A DNA stretch of 64,000 nucleotides. Origin: Symmetrospora coprosmae (taxonomy: Eukaryota > Basidiomycota > Cystobasidiomycetes > Symmetrosporaceae). Under the pieces are notes generated by a model. The model was not told the DNA's origin, ran no database searches, and was given only the letters and a program-made list of their open reading frames with translations. Every line of letters begins with the position of its first letter. Position 1 is the first letter of the stretch. This document shows positions 19,543 to 31,139 of this stretch, piece by piece. A program made the translations under genes and the position numbers. Where the stretch lies: contig VUYT01000004.1 of assembly GCA_008802785.1 (NCBI GenBank), positions 434,001-498,000 on the forward strand. The letters run 5' to 3'.

Positions 19543-22500
19543 ATGGCCTTCTGGAGGTTTGGTTTCGCGCAGGAGTCTGGGATAGATGGCCTCCTCAAGA
19601 GCTGGGAGCCATCATCGTCGTCCTTGTCGTCGTCCGCGGGCGCACCAGCATCCGGCAGTGGCAGCAGTCCCTCATCAGCCTCGTTCAGCGGCGGTAGTAC
19701 CTCGCAAGGGCCATCAGCGTCGACATCCAACCCGTTCGTGCGGAGCAGCCCGGCTGACCCCACCGCAGAGGCAGATGCTGCTACCGCGCCATCACTGTCC
19801 GCACCAGCCGGGTCGTCGCAGCCGTCCGCCGGCGGCACTCCTGCAGAGCCGGAGGAGAAGCCCACGCTGGAACAGCTGCTAGAGGAGGAGGACCTCCTGC
19901 AGGAATGCAAGACGGGGCACACCAAGCTGGTGCGTCGAAGGCCGAGGCCTTTCCAGGCGTTCGCGGTCTGGCAAAAAGAGCCGACCGCGGCCGGCCATGT
20001 GTATATCATGCTGACTTCTGGGAGGATGTGCTCGCTTGTAGCTCGAGTACCTCTCGAGTCCGTATGCAGTCCACCGCATGCTCGCCTACATCTCTGGCGA
20101 GGCCTTTCTAGGCCAGCCTATACCTCCACCGCTGCCGCTGCAGGCGCCGGACGGCAGCACGGACGCGCCAAGCGAGCCGAGCGATGAAAGCAAGGAGCTC
20201 ATGCGCAAGCGGATGAAGTTAGTTGCCTGCCTTGCTGGCTTCCTGGTCGACCGTGAACTGACACGGCCCTATACTCGCGCACGCAGGTATCCGTATCTAT
20301 GTACCGAGATCCTCAATATGGACCCGTGGCAGGTGACGGAGACAATCTTCCGCGATACTGACACCTACCTTGGTTCGTGCCGACGCACCATAGCCTCCCG
20401 CACTGCCCACACGACCAAGCTGACCATCCGAGCCGGCCATCTCTTTTGCCCTCATAGTGCCATTCTGGAACGCCATCCTCGACAAGCCCTCCTCCGAGCT
20501 CGTAGAGATCTCAGTCCAGGTCGGGCACTGGGCAAAGATCAACTCGGTCTGGCTGTCCAATACGCGCGTGCCGCAGATGATCACCTTCCTGCGGCAGCTG
20601 CCAAACCTATTCCCACGGCTGTTGGCGCACCTGCCGTACGTCTCGCCAATCTCAGACATACTCAACAAGCTCGTCACGACGGACGATGCGCATCCTCAAC
20701 TGCACGTCATCGACTGGCTGCTTCAGGACCAGCTCATCTCGCAGACGCTCGAGCTGCTCGATCCGTCAAAGCACCCGATAGAAGCGCATGGGCCCGCCGG
20801 CGACTTCCTGCGGGGCATAGTGGCTGCTGCCTCGGCTGCCTCCGCCACAAAGCAGCAACAGCAACAGCAGGCGCAGGCAAAGATTGTGGATGAGGCTGGC
20901 GGCGGTGGCAGCGGCTCGCCGGCAATGACGGAGGAGATGCGCCTGGCCTGGACGGGATATCCGAACAATGCCCTCGTCCGGGAGCTTGCGAGCGAAAAGA
21001 CAATAGAGACTCTGCTGAGATACATGCTCGATGTCGAGCCAGCGCCAGCTTCCGAGGCCGGCACGCCAGAAGGGAGCACATCCGAAGGGACCACTACCAT
21101 GGCGACAGTGCGCGATGTGAGCCCCACCATGTCGCCATCGTCGAACGCACCTGAAAAGGCAGCGGAAAGTAGCGGCCTCTCTGTCGATACGGGGCTGGCC
21201 ACGAGCCCGCAGTCGTCCTTCGAAGCAGGTTCGACTGCTGTCACGCCGACTGCATCAACGACTGGCACCACGCCTACGGTCAGCAGTTTCTCCAACATCA
21301 ACCAATCCGAATCTACCTCGAGCGTACATCAAACGTCATCGCGCGGGACACCAACACCTAGCCCTGCCCTACCATCACGCGCAGCTGTGACATCCTCCTT
21401 GCTCAACTCGCTCACCCTCATCATCGACATCATCCGCAAGAACAACTCGGACTTTACCGAGCTGCAGATCCTGCAGTACCTTGAACGGGCAAATGGCGGG
21501 TTTGACCCTGAAGCAGACGAGGACGAGGATCTCGGCGGCGAAGGGGAAGGGGAGGAAGGGTTCGGGGCCGTCGGAGTCATGGATCAGGGGCCGAGCTTGG
21601 TAGATCTGAGTCCACTCCTGGTACAGGTGGCCAAGCGTCTGCCAGACCTACACAAGCTTCTCCTGTATCCGAGATCGCAAGTGAGTCTAATCCTTCCCAG
21701 TCTGGCCTGGTTTCTGCAGGCAGGACAGAAGGCTGAATCAACAGGACCTGCTCGCGCTCAGATCACACCGATCCCAACAACGCTACAGGGCAAGAAAGAG
21801 CAAGAACCTCTTACGTTCGAACGCTTCCGCTTGTGCGAGCTGTATGCAGAGCTACTGCACTGCTCGAACATGGCCATTCTCAACCGTCAAATACCTTCGG
21901 CCTCTCCTTCAACACCCGTGCCATCTCAAAAGCTAGCCTCGTCCATGCAGCTCCCTGTGCCGATCCCACCGCCCACGTACGATCCAAAAACCGGCAGGAT
22001 CTCCGGCACCCGCAAACAGGCATTCGAGCGCCTCAGCCGTGCTCTGAACACACAACAGCATCCCGAGAGCGCAGAGGTGCCTACGGAACATGCGCAGCCG
22101 AATGGTTTTGCCTCAACAGGCCGACACGATGATGTTAACAGCGACGAAGGCATGGTAGAAGATATATCGCTCGAGGAAGACCCTTCGCGCCCGGTCACGG
22201 CGCAGAGCGACGTCACCTCGTCTTACACCAGCGGAGGCTCAGACGGGGAAGGAGGCAGGATGCGGCCAACAGGGAGCGGCTCCGATGGCGATGTCTTTGA
22301 CTCGATTCACGCGACTGCCGCGGAAACGTCGTTTGACGACGATGCCGCAAGCTTGCACTTCGCTCACTCAAATCCGGCCAGCGCTTCAAATTCACCCATG
22401 CCCCCTTCCACCGGTACTTTCGGAGATGTAGGAGGCGTGCCACCTTCGAACTCGCCTGCTATGAAGGGCAGCCCTCTGCAAGGCTCTGCGGGCGCGTCTG

Positions 22501-24768
22501 GATCCGCAAAGAGTCCTGGCGATGCGCCGAAGGTCGGTCCTCCTCAGGACGGTCCAGGTGTCGCCAGCGGCCAAATAGCCGCAAATGCGACCGAGTCTCG
22601 GCAACCGCAGCCTTCTCCGCCGGTACTTCCTGGTGTTGCGCTCAAGCGGGCCTTTATCGACTTGCAAGTCGTCCCCGCTGTCTTGGACCTCTTCTTCGCC
22701 TTTCCGTGGAACAACTTTCTCCACAACGTTGTCTACGACCTCATACAGCAGATCTTCAACGGCAAGCTCGACGCAGGCCCGAATCGGGAGTTATGTCTTG
22801 CTGCTTTCGGGCGAGGACAACAGGGCCTCATACCGCGGGTGTTAGATGCCATCGACGAGAACCGTCGCATAATTTCGAAGCCAGGCGGCGTGCGGCTAGG
22901 GCACATGGGCCACCTGACCCTGATCAGCGAGGAGATTGTCAAGCTCTTCTACAACAACCCGCGCGATATCCTCCCGCATATTCCCAGCGAAAGTTTCCAT
23001 AAGATGCGCTGGGAAGCCTATGTGGAAGGTACACTGCGCGAGACGCGCGAGCGAGATCTCCAGCCGCTAGGTGGGGGTGTCAGTCTTGGCCTGCAGCAGT
23101 CTGCCAGCGCTGGTGGAGCGACTTCGGCCATCGAGCTGGACGACGAGTTCCCCTCAGCAGGGCAGCATGCAGGCAACATGTATGCTGGTGCAGACGAGGA
23201 GATGGGAGAGGACGGGAGAGAAGGCGAAGCTGCCGATAAAGCACACTTTGCGCGGTATCTCGCGAGTCAGATTCATTCTGAATATGCGCCCTCTGCGAGC
23301 AATGGGCACAGCAACGGGGATAGAGCTGGGCAGCCGCGCCGTGCATCGATGTCTTCGTCATCGTCGTCTTCAAGCGACTCGTCCTCCGATGACAACCTTT
23401 CGCCCGCCGGCGCATTTGGCAGCTCGCCGACCTCTGCAAGCACTGCAAGGCGGCAGCCTCCGCCGGGATCCACAGCGACAGGGCTCGATAGAGCGGCAGC
23501 AAACTGGTTCGGCAACGGCAGCAGCAGCAGTCGATTCGACGATGATGACGAGGGAGGCATGGGCGACTCGGCATTTGACGACTACGACGATGACGATGAT
23601 GAAGACGAGGATGAAGGGACCTCTTCCGGGAGCCGCGTCATGTACGGTGTTGGTGCCTCGAGCAGTCGGCGGAGCCAGCATCAGGACTATGACTTTGCTC
23701 TTGGTAATACCAGCGCGGGTGTACCGTCAAGCTCAGCAAGCTCAACACCCAGCTCTGCGGCTCAGCATTTAGATCAGAGCCGGAGGATTCACAATCCTGC
23801 TGCAGGTGGAGCTCGGCAGGAGCGCTTTGGCTTTGATGACCGCTTTGACGGAGGCAAGTTTGGCAATGGGGATAGTTCGGACGAGGATGACGAGGACGCG
23901 GAGAGTGGAGGCTGTGCTTTGGGAAGGGATGACGACGACGATGATGATGATGGCTTTGGGCCGTTCTCGGACAACTTCGCCGCGGCTCCGTCCAAAGGTC
24001 AAGCTTCGGCTGGTGGCTTTGCTTTTGATGACGACTTCACAGGCACGTCGTCATCAGCAGCCGGTCAGAGCAACAAGGGTTCCAGCACGTCCAGTGTGGG
24101 CGAAAAGGCCAAGCTTACGCGTGAGTCCGATCCAGCACGAGACCCAGGTCTTCGCTGGCGACTGACATCCCTGAGTCTGCGCAGCTGCAGATTGGAACTC
24201 GTCATTCCGAGCAGCAGGTCAAGCCTCCTTTGGCGACTTTGGCGACTTTGCCTCGGCTGGTGATGATCTGCTCAGCCCAAGCAGCGAAAGTGGGACAGGA
24301 TTTGGCGATGAAGACGACGATTTCGGCGACTTTGAAAGCGGCACGCCGACGGTCGAGCACGATGAGGAAAGCATGCACGGCGACTATGACTTTAGCCAGA
24401 CGGCGTCCGCTACATCGGACGACTCGGCTAGTGCGCGTGCAGATCCTCCTCCTCCACGGTCGTCGCTGGTCTCGCCAACGTTACCTGCGCTCAAGTCGCC
24501 AGCGCGGAAAACAGCCTCGCCGAAGCGAGCTCCCCCGATTCCAGTCAAGCCCCGCCGAGCAAGCCTGGTCCGCCAACCGTCAGCGGGGCCCGAGGTTCTT
24601 GGCCCTGGCGTGCACGACGGGGCTCACCTGTCGCAGGATGGCAAGCACGTCGAGGCGGAGGTTGAGATGGACGGGAAGGTTGTCACGGTGCAAGTGCCGC
24701 GGGACGAGCTTGCTCTCCATCCGGAGATGGCAGCGGGTTCGCCGGAGACATCGCCACCAAGGAAATGA
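19543..24768 (+). CDS. SIT4-associated phosphatase regulatory protein (SAPS/Sap190, PP6 regulatory subunit family)
   Basis: Regulatory partner of SIT4/PP6-type phosphatase. Five exons in phase: 19543-19929, 20042-20217, 20287-20372, 20458-24120 and 24185-24768, up to 1631 codons. It opens MAFWRFGFAQESGIDGLL and continues LEQLLEEEDLLQECKTGHTK, LEYLSSPYAVHRMLAYISGE, RYPYLCTEILNMDPWQ, VPFWNAILDKPSSELVEISV, and later FERFRLCELYAELLHCSNM and DLQVVPAVLDLFFAFPWNNF. These are classic SAPS helical-repeat blocks. The C-terminal third is disordered, with long Ser and Asp/Glu runs and FGDF motifs. Inside the long exon, 21681-21719 has a perfect donor, branch and acceptor and is exactly 39 bases without a stop; removing it gives a more natural sequence. 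It may be a thirteen-codon intron. Confidence 0.92.
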
Positions 24769-25154
24769 AGAGCATCGCGACGCCATTGTGCAGTAGCCTC
24801 AGCATGCGAATCGCGGCAGGAAGACACGACAGAGAAAACCCCGCAGACCTAGATATACCCCCTTTTGGTGGCGTGAAACACAGGCAGAAAGGACCAAGCA
24901 TGATGTCCTCTGTAACTTTGTTACATGTCTAGATCAAGCATTAGTCTGTACAGCATGTTCATCCTCCGCAAAGGCTCTCCCTTCGTTTGTCCCGGGGTTA
25001 CCCCTAGCGTCCGCACAGGTCGCGTTCCGCTGTTCCGTCCCGCTTCCAGCTTTGCGATCTATCACGAACATCTACGCTTGCTCCATCCGGTGCTGCAGCA
25101 GCGCTGAGTTGGCCGAGCAAGACACTTTAGCACAGCAGCGGGCAGCTGGGTGAC
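24769..25154. other. Intergenic region SAPS / Rax1-like
   Basis: About 385 bases; terminator of one gene and promoter of the next. No other feature seen. Confidence 0.4.
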
Positions 25155-26992
25155 ATGGCGGACCAGAGAGCGATGGTGTCGCCCGTGGTCCCCTCCTCGG
25201 CGCCATCATCAGCGCGTCAACAGCAACAACACCACCCGATGCAGCACCAGTTCAGCAAGCGGGACCGGCTGCCGACGCTGCAGGAGGTGCTCTCGAGGAA
25301 CACACGTCCACCGGTGGATCTGTACTGCTACTACCTGTTCCTGCAGCGGGAAGGGTCGGAGGACACGCTCGACTTCTGGCTGGACGTCCACCAGCACGAG
25401 AACCTCGTCCGCGCGTACTTCAAGGACCTGCAGAAGAACGGCAGGAGCGTGAAGGACGAGTGGCCGCGCTACTACGAGGTCGCGAAGAAGCGTGGATCCG
25501 CCTGGAACGGTCTGAACGGCGTCACCCGCGAGGCCATCGCGAACGAGGACGAGCTCGAACGCGACGGGAGTGGCAACTGCCTGCACAACAATGACACTGG
25601 CGAGAAGGGTGCATCAACGGCAGATGACGGGCAGCACTACATCACCCCGGTGGCAGGACAGAGGTACCGGGACACGCTGTCCTCAGACGACATTTCCGCC
25701 AGTCAGCCTTCGCAGCAGGAGGATTCGGCACGGCACGCCCAGCGGACACCCTCACCGACCTCGAACGGACCGCGACCCAACTATGCGTCGAACTTCTCGC
25801 CCACACTGCGAGCGCTGTATCCGCACGACGATCCGGTCGGCCGGCGCGGTACCCTCGGCAGCACCGGCCGGTCGCCATCCCCTTCGCCGTCCGCCTCGCC
25901 GAACCCGGACCACCCCACCGTGTCTGGCATTGCCAACAACAGCAGCAACCTGGGCGTTAACGAGCTTGGCGTCAGCGACATGCCTTCAACCTCCACCCGG
26001 CACTCGACAAAGTACGGCACGGCGCGCCGGTCGCTGGGCGCCATGTCGTTGCGCGGTAAGCAGCAGAGCAGCACGATGCCGTACATCCCTCGCGACTCCG
26101 CCATCACGCGCACGGATCTCATCGCATCTGCAGAGCGCATTTACGCGCGGTACCTTATGCCCGGTGCCGAAAAGGAGATCTACCTGCCCAATGTCCTGCG
26201 CGTCGACGACTTTCCCATTTCGTCGGGAACGCTGCCGCACACGTACCCGGAGCCAGGGTATGACGTTGAGTCGGACACGCTCGCTCGCGTCCCAGACATG
26301 TTCCACTCGCAGAAGGAATGGGTCTACCGCGCGATGGAACAGGACAGCTTTCCGCGCTTCTTGCGCAGCAAGGCATTCGGCAATCTTACACCCATGAGCG
26401 CGATGATTCGCCTCATTGCTGGACTTCTCGTCCTCTGGGTTGCCCTTAGCACGTCATTCTCGTTCATCTTCTTGGACGTGACGCCCAAGTCGAAGCGGTT
26501 GTGGGTACGTGGAGATGCCTGTCGGGCAGAGGCGATGGCCATCGCTTTAGCAATGCGGGACCATGTCTGATCGATTACTTGATCTACCTCAGATCATACT
26601 GCCCTTCACCCTGGCCTTCCTCTTCCTCCTGTCGTATGCGTACGATCTGGACCCGCTCATGGTCTTCTGGGGCGTGTCGGAGACGGTGCGTTCGCACCGC
26701 ATACTCTTATGCACTCGGCTGTCACTGAGGTTGGACATCTCGCGCGTGCAATCACAGACCACCTTCCGCACTCTGCGCATCCGAGAGCCCTACGTCAAGA
26801 AGCTGCTCATTGGCAGATCTGCATGGTGAGCTGGACCCATTTCGGATCGTCATTGCGCCTCGCGCTTGCTTGTGGCTGACGTGCTGTGCAATGTCTTTTC
26901 TGTGCACCTCTAACAGGGTCACCTTCCTCACCATCCTCGTCACTGCCCTGGCCACCGTGCTGTTCACGCTGGTCCCTGGACACCGCCTCTGA
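25155..26992 (+). CDS. Rax1-like protein: RGS-like domain plus C-terminal transmembrane helices
   Basis: Four exons in phase: 25155-26504, 26593-26685, 26758-26825 and 26917-26992, 528 codons. An RGS-like N-terminal half (LPTLQEVLSRNTRPPVDLY, EDTLDFWLDVHQHENLVR) is separated by a Ser/Pro/Asn-rich linker of about 180 residues from the rest of the fold (ITRTDLIASAERIYARYLM, QDSFPRFLRSKAFGN). Three hydrophobic segments follow: MIRLIAGLLVLWVALSTSFS, IILPFTLAFLFLLSYAY, and VTFLTILVTALATVLFTLV near the C-terminus. This layout matches yeast Rax1, which with Rax2 marks bud or division sites, rather than soluble G-protein RGS proteins. Each of the last three small exons carries one piece of the membrane region, supporting the model. 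Confidence 0.82.
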
Positions 26993-27360
26993 CCTGGTCC
27001 TCTTCAGGCTCTCACGATCTCCCGCCCACATCCACGAAGTACCCGTTTCACGAGAAGTAACCTGCATGCTGTGTTTGCCTCAAGATTAGGGTGCGGGGAG
27101 TCCCTGCTCTGGAAGGACGTCTGTAGGAAACCCTCTGGACACTTTCAGCTCTTCGGTCGGCAGTATCGTCGTTGTTATATAGCAATATGTCTCTCTGTCT
27201 CTTGGAAGCACGTCTGCTCGTCTGTCTACCAGCCGCGCCGGGCTGCAGGACTGTCCCTGTTTTTTTGCCACCTGTGCCCGAAGCGGACGCGTAGTGACGC
27301 AGCATGTTTCCCCTTGCCCATCATTCCCAGTTCCCCATCTTACAGCTATGCAATCCCGTA
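26993..27360. other. Intergenic region Rax1-like / Rad17
   Basis: About 370 bases with no recognisable element. The Rad17 frame is open from an ATG at 27304, so the end of this region may be coding. Confidence 0.4.
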
Positions 27361-30300
27361 ATGGTTAGAGAGAGCAGCCGCAGCGGGGGCAGCTCGAGCA
27401 AGCTCAGCGGAGCAGCCAAACCGACAACGAAGTCGCTCAAGCCCTTGTCGAGCTTCCTCGCTGGCGGCGCGTCGAGCTCGGGGACCTCCTCCAGGACTGC
27501 ACCAGCAGGAACAGCAGCACTGCGATCATCATCATCGTCGTCGTCGTTGTCGAGGCCATCCCACAAGAAGTCGAAGCTCTCATCTGGTTCTGCCGCGTCT
27601 GCAAACAAGCAGACAGACGCGATAGAGCTCTCCTCGTCGTCCTCGGATGACGACGTGATTCTCGAGGAGGAGGAGGAGGAGGAGGACGGAGGCTCCAATG
27701 GCGCAGACAGCCGCTCCAGAGCTGCAGGCGATAGCGACAATGAGCTCGTCATCACTGGACACTCTGACGCACCACCGTCCTCCTCGTTCGTCAAGCCTCG
27801 ACCGCCAAAGAAGGATGCGAGCTCTACCTCCAACTCCACCACCTCCTCACGGGCCCCGCAGCGCACTGCCGAAACACGCCAGAATGGCAACAAGGCCCTC
27901 TCGCCCGTTGTATCGAAGAGCAACGGGAGTTCAGGCGCGATCTCGGCAAAGTCCAAGGGAAAGCAGCGAGCTGCAGATCAGGACGAGGACGGAACCCCTA
28001 CCGATGGCGCCGCCGACTTGATGCACGGTACGCAATTCATCCAACCGGTCTCGCGCTGGTCTGAGCTCACGACAACGGCACACCGCAGCGCTCTGGTCCG
28101 AGAAGTACGCGCCAAGAGACCTCGACTCGCTATGCGTGCACAAGAAGAAAGTGGCAGACGTGCAGAAGTGGCTCGAGGAAGCCTTCGCTGGCGGAGTGAC
28201 GAGCAAGTACAGGGTAAGCTCACGTTAATTTATGTCTGTCGCAGCTTGCGTAGACCTGAGTAGCCTCTCTACAGCGCATCATGATCCTGTCGGGTGGCGC
28301 GGGGAGCGGCAAGACAGCCACGATCAAGGTGCTCAGCCGGGAGATGGGCATCGAGCTACTAGAATACAAGACAACGGAGGGCAATAGCGGTGCGTCTTCT
28401 CGTCGGCACCTGAAAGCCGGGCTGAGCTGATGCAGCACGCCCTTCAGAATCGTTCATCAATCAGTTTCCATCTTTCCTCAACAAGGCCACCGTAACCTCA
28501 GCTCTCGCTTTCGGTACACTCACTGCGGACAACAAGATTATAGCACCCAAAGCGCCGCAAGCATCAACCTCCGCCTCTCCGCCTCCTATCCCCGCAAATG
28601 CCTTCAGTACTTTCAAGCCCGTCGCGCACGGCGGAGCCAACCCGACAAAAGCGAAAGCCAAGCTTCCATCCGCTCCGGCTCCTACGCGCCGCTTAATCCT
28701 GCTTGAAGATCTACCCAACATCTTCACCTCGCAGCCCACGCGCAATGCCTTTCGTTCTGCCCTCCACGCATTCTCCGAGAACAAGCGCTTGACAAGCAAT
28801 CTCGCGCCCAATGCGAACGTTCCGCTCGTCATCATCGTCAGTGAGGCTCTGAACCGGCCCGGGCAGAATGAAGGAGAGAACGCGGTCTTGCGGTACCAGG
28901 GCACGTCCGAGCAGAGCGTGTCGGTCCGGAGCGTGGTGCCTGCAGAAGTAATGCGTGCCCCAAGCAGTAGCGAGTTCAAGTGAGTCACAGACGCAGAGCT
29001 CTCTAGCAGTCGGGGCTGCCTAATATCGTCATGCTCCTTCGCACAGATTCAATCCGGTTGCAGTCACCTTCATGAAGAAAGCGCTCAATAGCATCGTCGA
29101 CCGAGAGTATGCGCGCAACCCGAGCCAGAAGCCCAGTCAAAAGGCCATCCAGCTCGTCATGGAGGCAGCGGACGGCGACATACGCTCCGCCCTCAATACG
29201 CTCCAGTTTGTGGTCGGTAACAAGACGGCCGCAACATCTGCAGAGCTGGAGGCGGCGGCTGCAGCCGCGGGCGGCAGCAAGAAGGGCAAAAAACGCAAAT
29301 CGAGCGGGAAAGTCAAGGAGAGCGAGGATGAGTCCGCCAATAAGGCACTGTGAGTCGTTTGCCCCTGCCTGCAGTTGGATAGTGCCTTCTGCACGTACAC
29401 TTACGCTGTCAGGTCTAGGCTGCACCTGGTCGCTACGAAGGAGAGCTCGCTGTTCCTGTTTCACGCATTGGGGAAAGTACTCTTCAACAAGCGTGCGTTG
29501 TGCGCTGAACTACGGGGGTCGTGCTAAGCTGACCATATCTTCTCACCTTGTTCTGCTCAGGGTGGGGAGAAAAGCCGGACGAAGACGCCAAGAGCACGGC
29601 AGTCAGGCCGCCAGATCCTCCGAAACTCCCTAAGCACCTCAAGCATTGGGATCGCCGAACTTCAAAGGTCGATTCGAACGTGAGGTGCCTGTCTGTATGT
29701 CTAGATCTACAGTCTTGCTGATTGTTAGGGCTGTTCTGTCGTTAGGCCTTGTTCTCGGACGCGCCGGTCGACTCAGACATGTTCATGTCGTACCTCCACC
29801 ACAACTATCCGCCCTTTTGCGACGACATCGAGAACACCGACCACCTGATGAACTACATCAGCGTAGCAGATTCGCTTATGCGCATGGAGGGGGACAATGT
29901 AGGCTGCGTGAAGTGGGAGCAGCGCACGTTCTTCTGTCTCGCTGACATATCGACCTTTGCCTTGGCGTGTGACGCAGTTCACCCGTCACGCTCTCACTTC
30001 ACATTACTCCTTCCAAGTCTCCGTGAGAGGCGGCCTGCTGTCGCTGCCTTCACCCGTACAGCGACGCGGACAGAAGATGTACAAGTCCGAGATGTGGGAG
30101 TGCCAGCGTCACGAGAGGGACAATGCGCACATGATTATCGACTGGATTGCAAGCATCACCAAAGAAAGGGCACGGATCATGGACGCACGAAGCGAGGCAG
30201 ACGACAGTGCCAGAGGAGCAGGCGTTGGTGTGGACGACGACGCAGACTTGGATGCGGACCCTGAGGATGGCGAAGACAAGGACGACGAAGCCGATATCGG

Positions 30301-30859
30301 GGAGCTCATGCCGAAGAAAATCAACCTCATCCTTGAGATCATCCCGTTCCTGGGCTTAATGCAGGCTCCTCAGCGCACATTTACCAACGCCAGCTCCGCC
30401 GCTTCCGCCAACTCCAGCTTCAGGCCGAATGCGAATTCCTCCGCGTCCGGCTCCTCGCACTCGTTCAGAGGCGCCGCCGGTGTTGGCGGTTCCAGTAGCA
30501 ACGGCTTCAAGCTCGCCCGCCCGTCCTCTCTCGGTCAGCCTCGTCTCGCCTCGGCCGGAGTCAACCTCAACAAGCTCCCGTCGGCACTCCTCGACATCGC
30601 GTTCATGCCGCCGCTCCAGGTGGCGAGCTCCGGACAGGCGCTCAACGAGAAAGACGTGCCGGACTCGGAGGAGGCAGACGAAGACGATATGAAGCAGAAG
30701 CCGAGCGCGCCTGCGGTGAAAGTCGAAAAGGAGGAGGAGACGGAGGGAGGGACATCCGATCCGCAGGCGTCGGACGAATCGAGTTTGAAGCAGGGCGAAG
30801 AGCCGGACGTGGCGCTGGACAAGCTCTACTTGAGCGATGACGACATTGACGACTTCTGA
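27361..30859 (+). CDS. RAD17: Checkpoint clamp loader large subunit Rad17/Rad24
   Basis: Loads the 9-1-1 clamp at damaged DNA together with Rfc2-5. Nine exons in phase: 27361-28027, 28089-28213, 28275-28389, 28448-28979, 29047-29349, 29413-29492, 29561-29679, 29746-29898 and 29978-30859, 991 codons. A Ser-rich and Glu-rich disordered N-terminus of about 225 residues precedes LWSEKYAPRDLDSLCVHKKK. The Walker A motif ILSGGAGSGKTATIK sits near residues 270-280, with LILLEDLPN as Walker-B-like motif. Then come FNPVAVTFMKKAL, DGDIRSALNTLQFV, LFLFHALGKVLFNKRW and NYPPFCDDIENTDHLMNYIS, the characteristic Rad17 C-terminal blocks. The tail is acidic and ends DDDIDDF, as is common for Rad17. The ATG at 27304 is an alternative start 19 codons upstream. 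Confidence 0.93.
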
Positions 30860-31139
30860 GCGGTGCGCTCACCGGGCATCCCCCTACTGTCTCCCTGAAT
30901 CACGCCCAGCTCGCCATGGGATCTTGTGGAAGTCGCATGCGCGGTGTATCATTGCGTTGCGATTCTTCCGATCACCACCCACCTGCAACCCAGTGGCAAT
31001 CGCGACTTCGCGCACCGGCTGTAGCAATACTCTCGCACTCTGCAATGCACGACCTCATTGCGCGTTTCTCCGGCACCCTGTGCGTTGCGACGTGACACGG
31101 CCATTCCTCTTAGACTGCTGGTCGCATTGCACCTGCATT
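30860..31139. other. Convergent 3' spacer
   Basis: About 280 bases between the stops of Rad17 and the HEAT-like gene; no feature seen. Confidence 0.4.

Noticed and set aside
23400-24000. Long Ser and Asp runs suspected to be a separate repeat element
   Set aside because: They are the low-complexity C-terminal part of the SAPS protein, in frame throughout.
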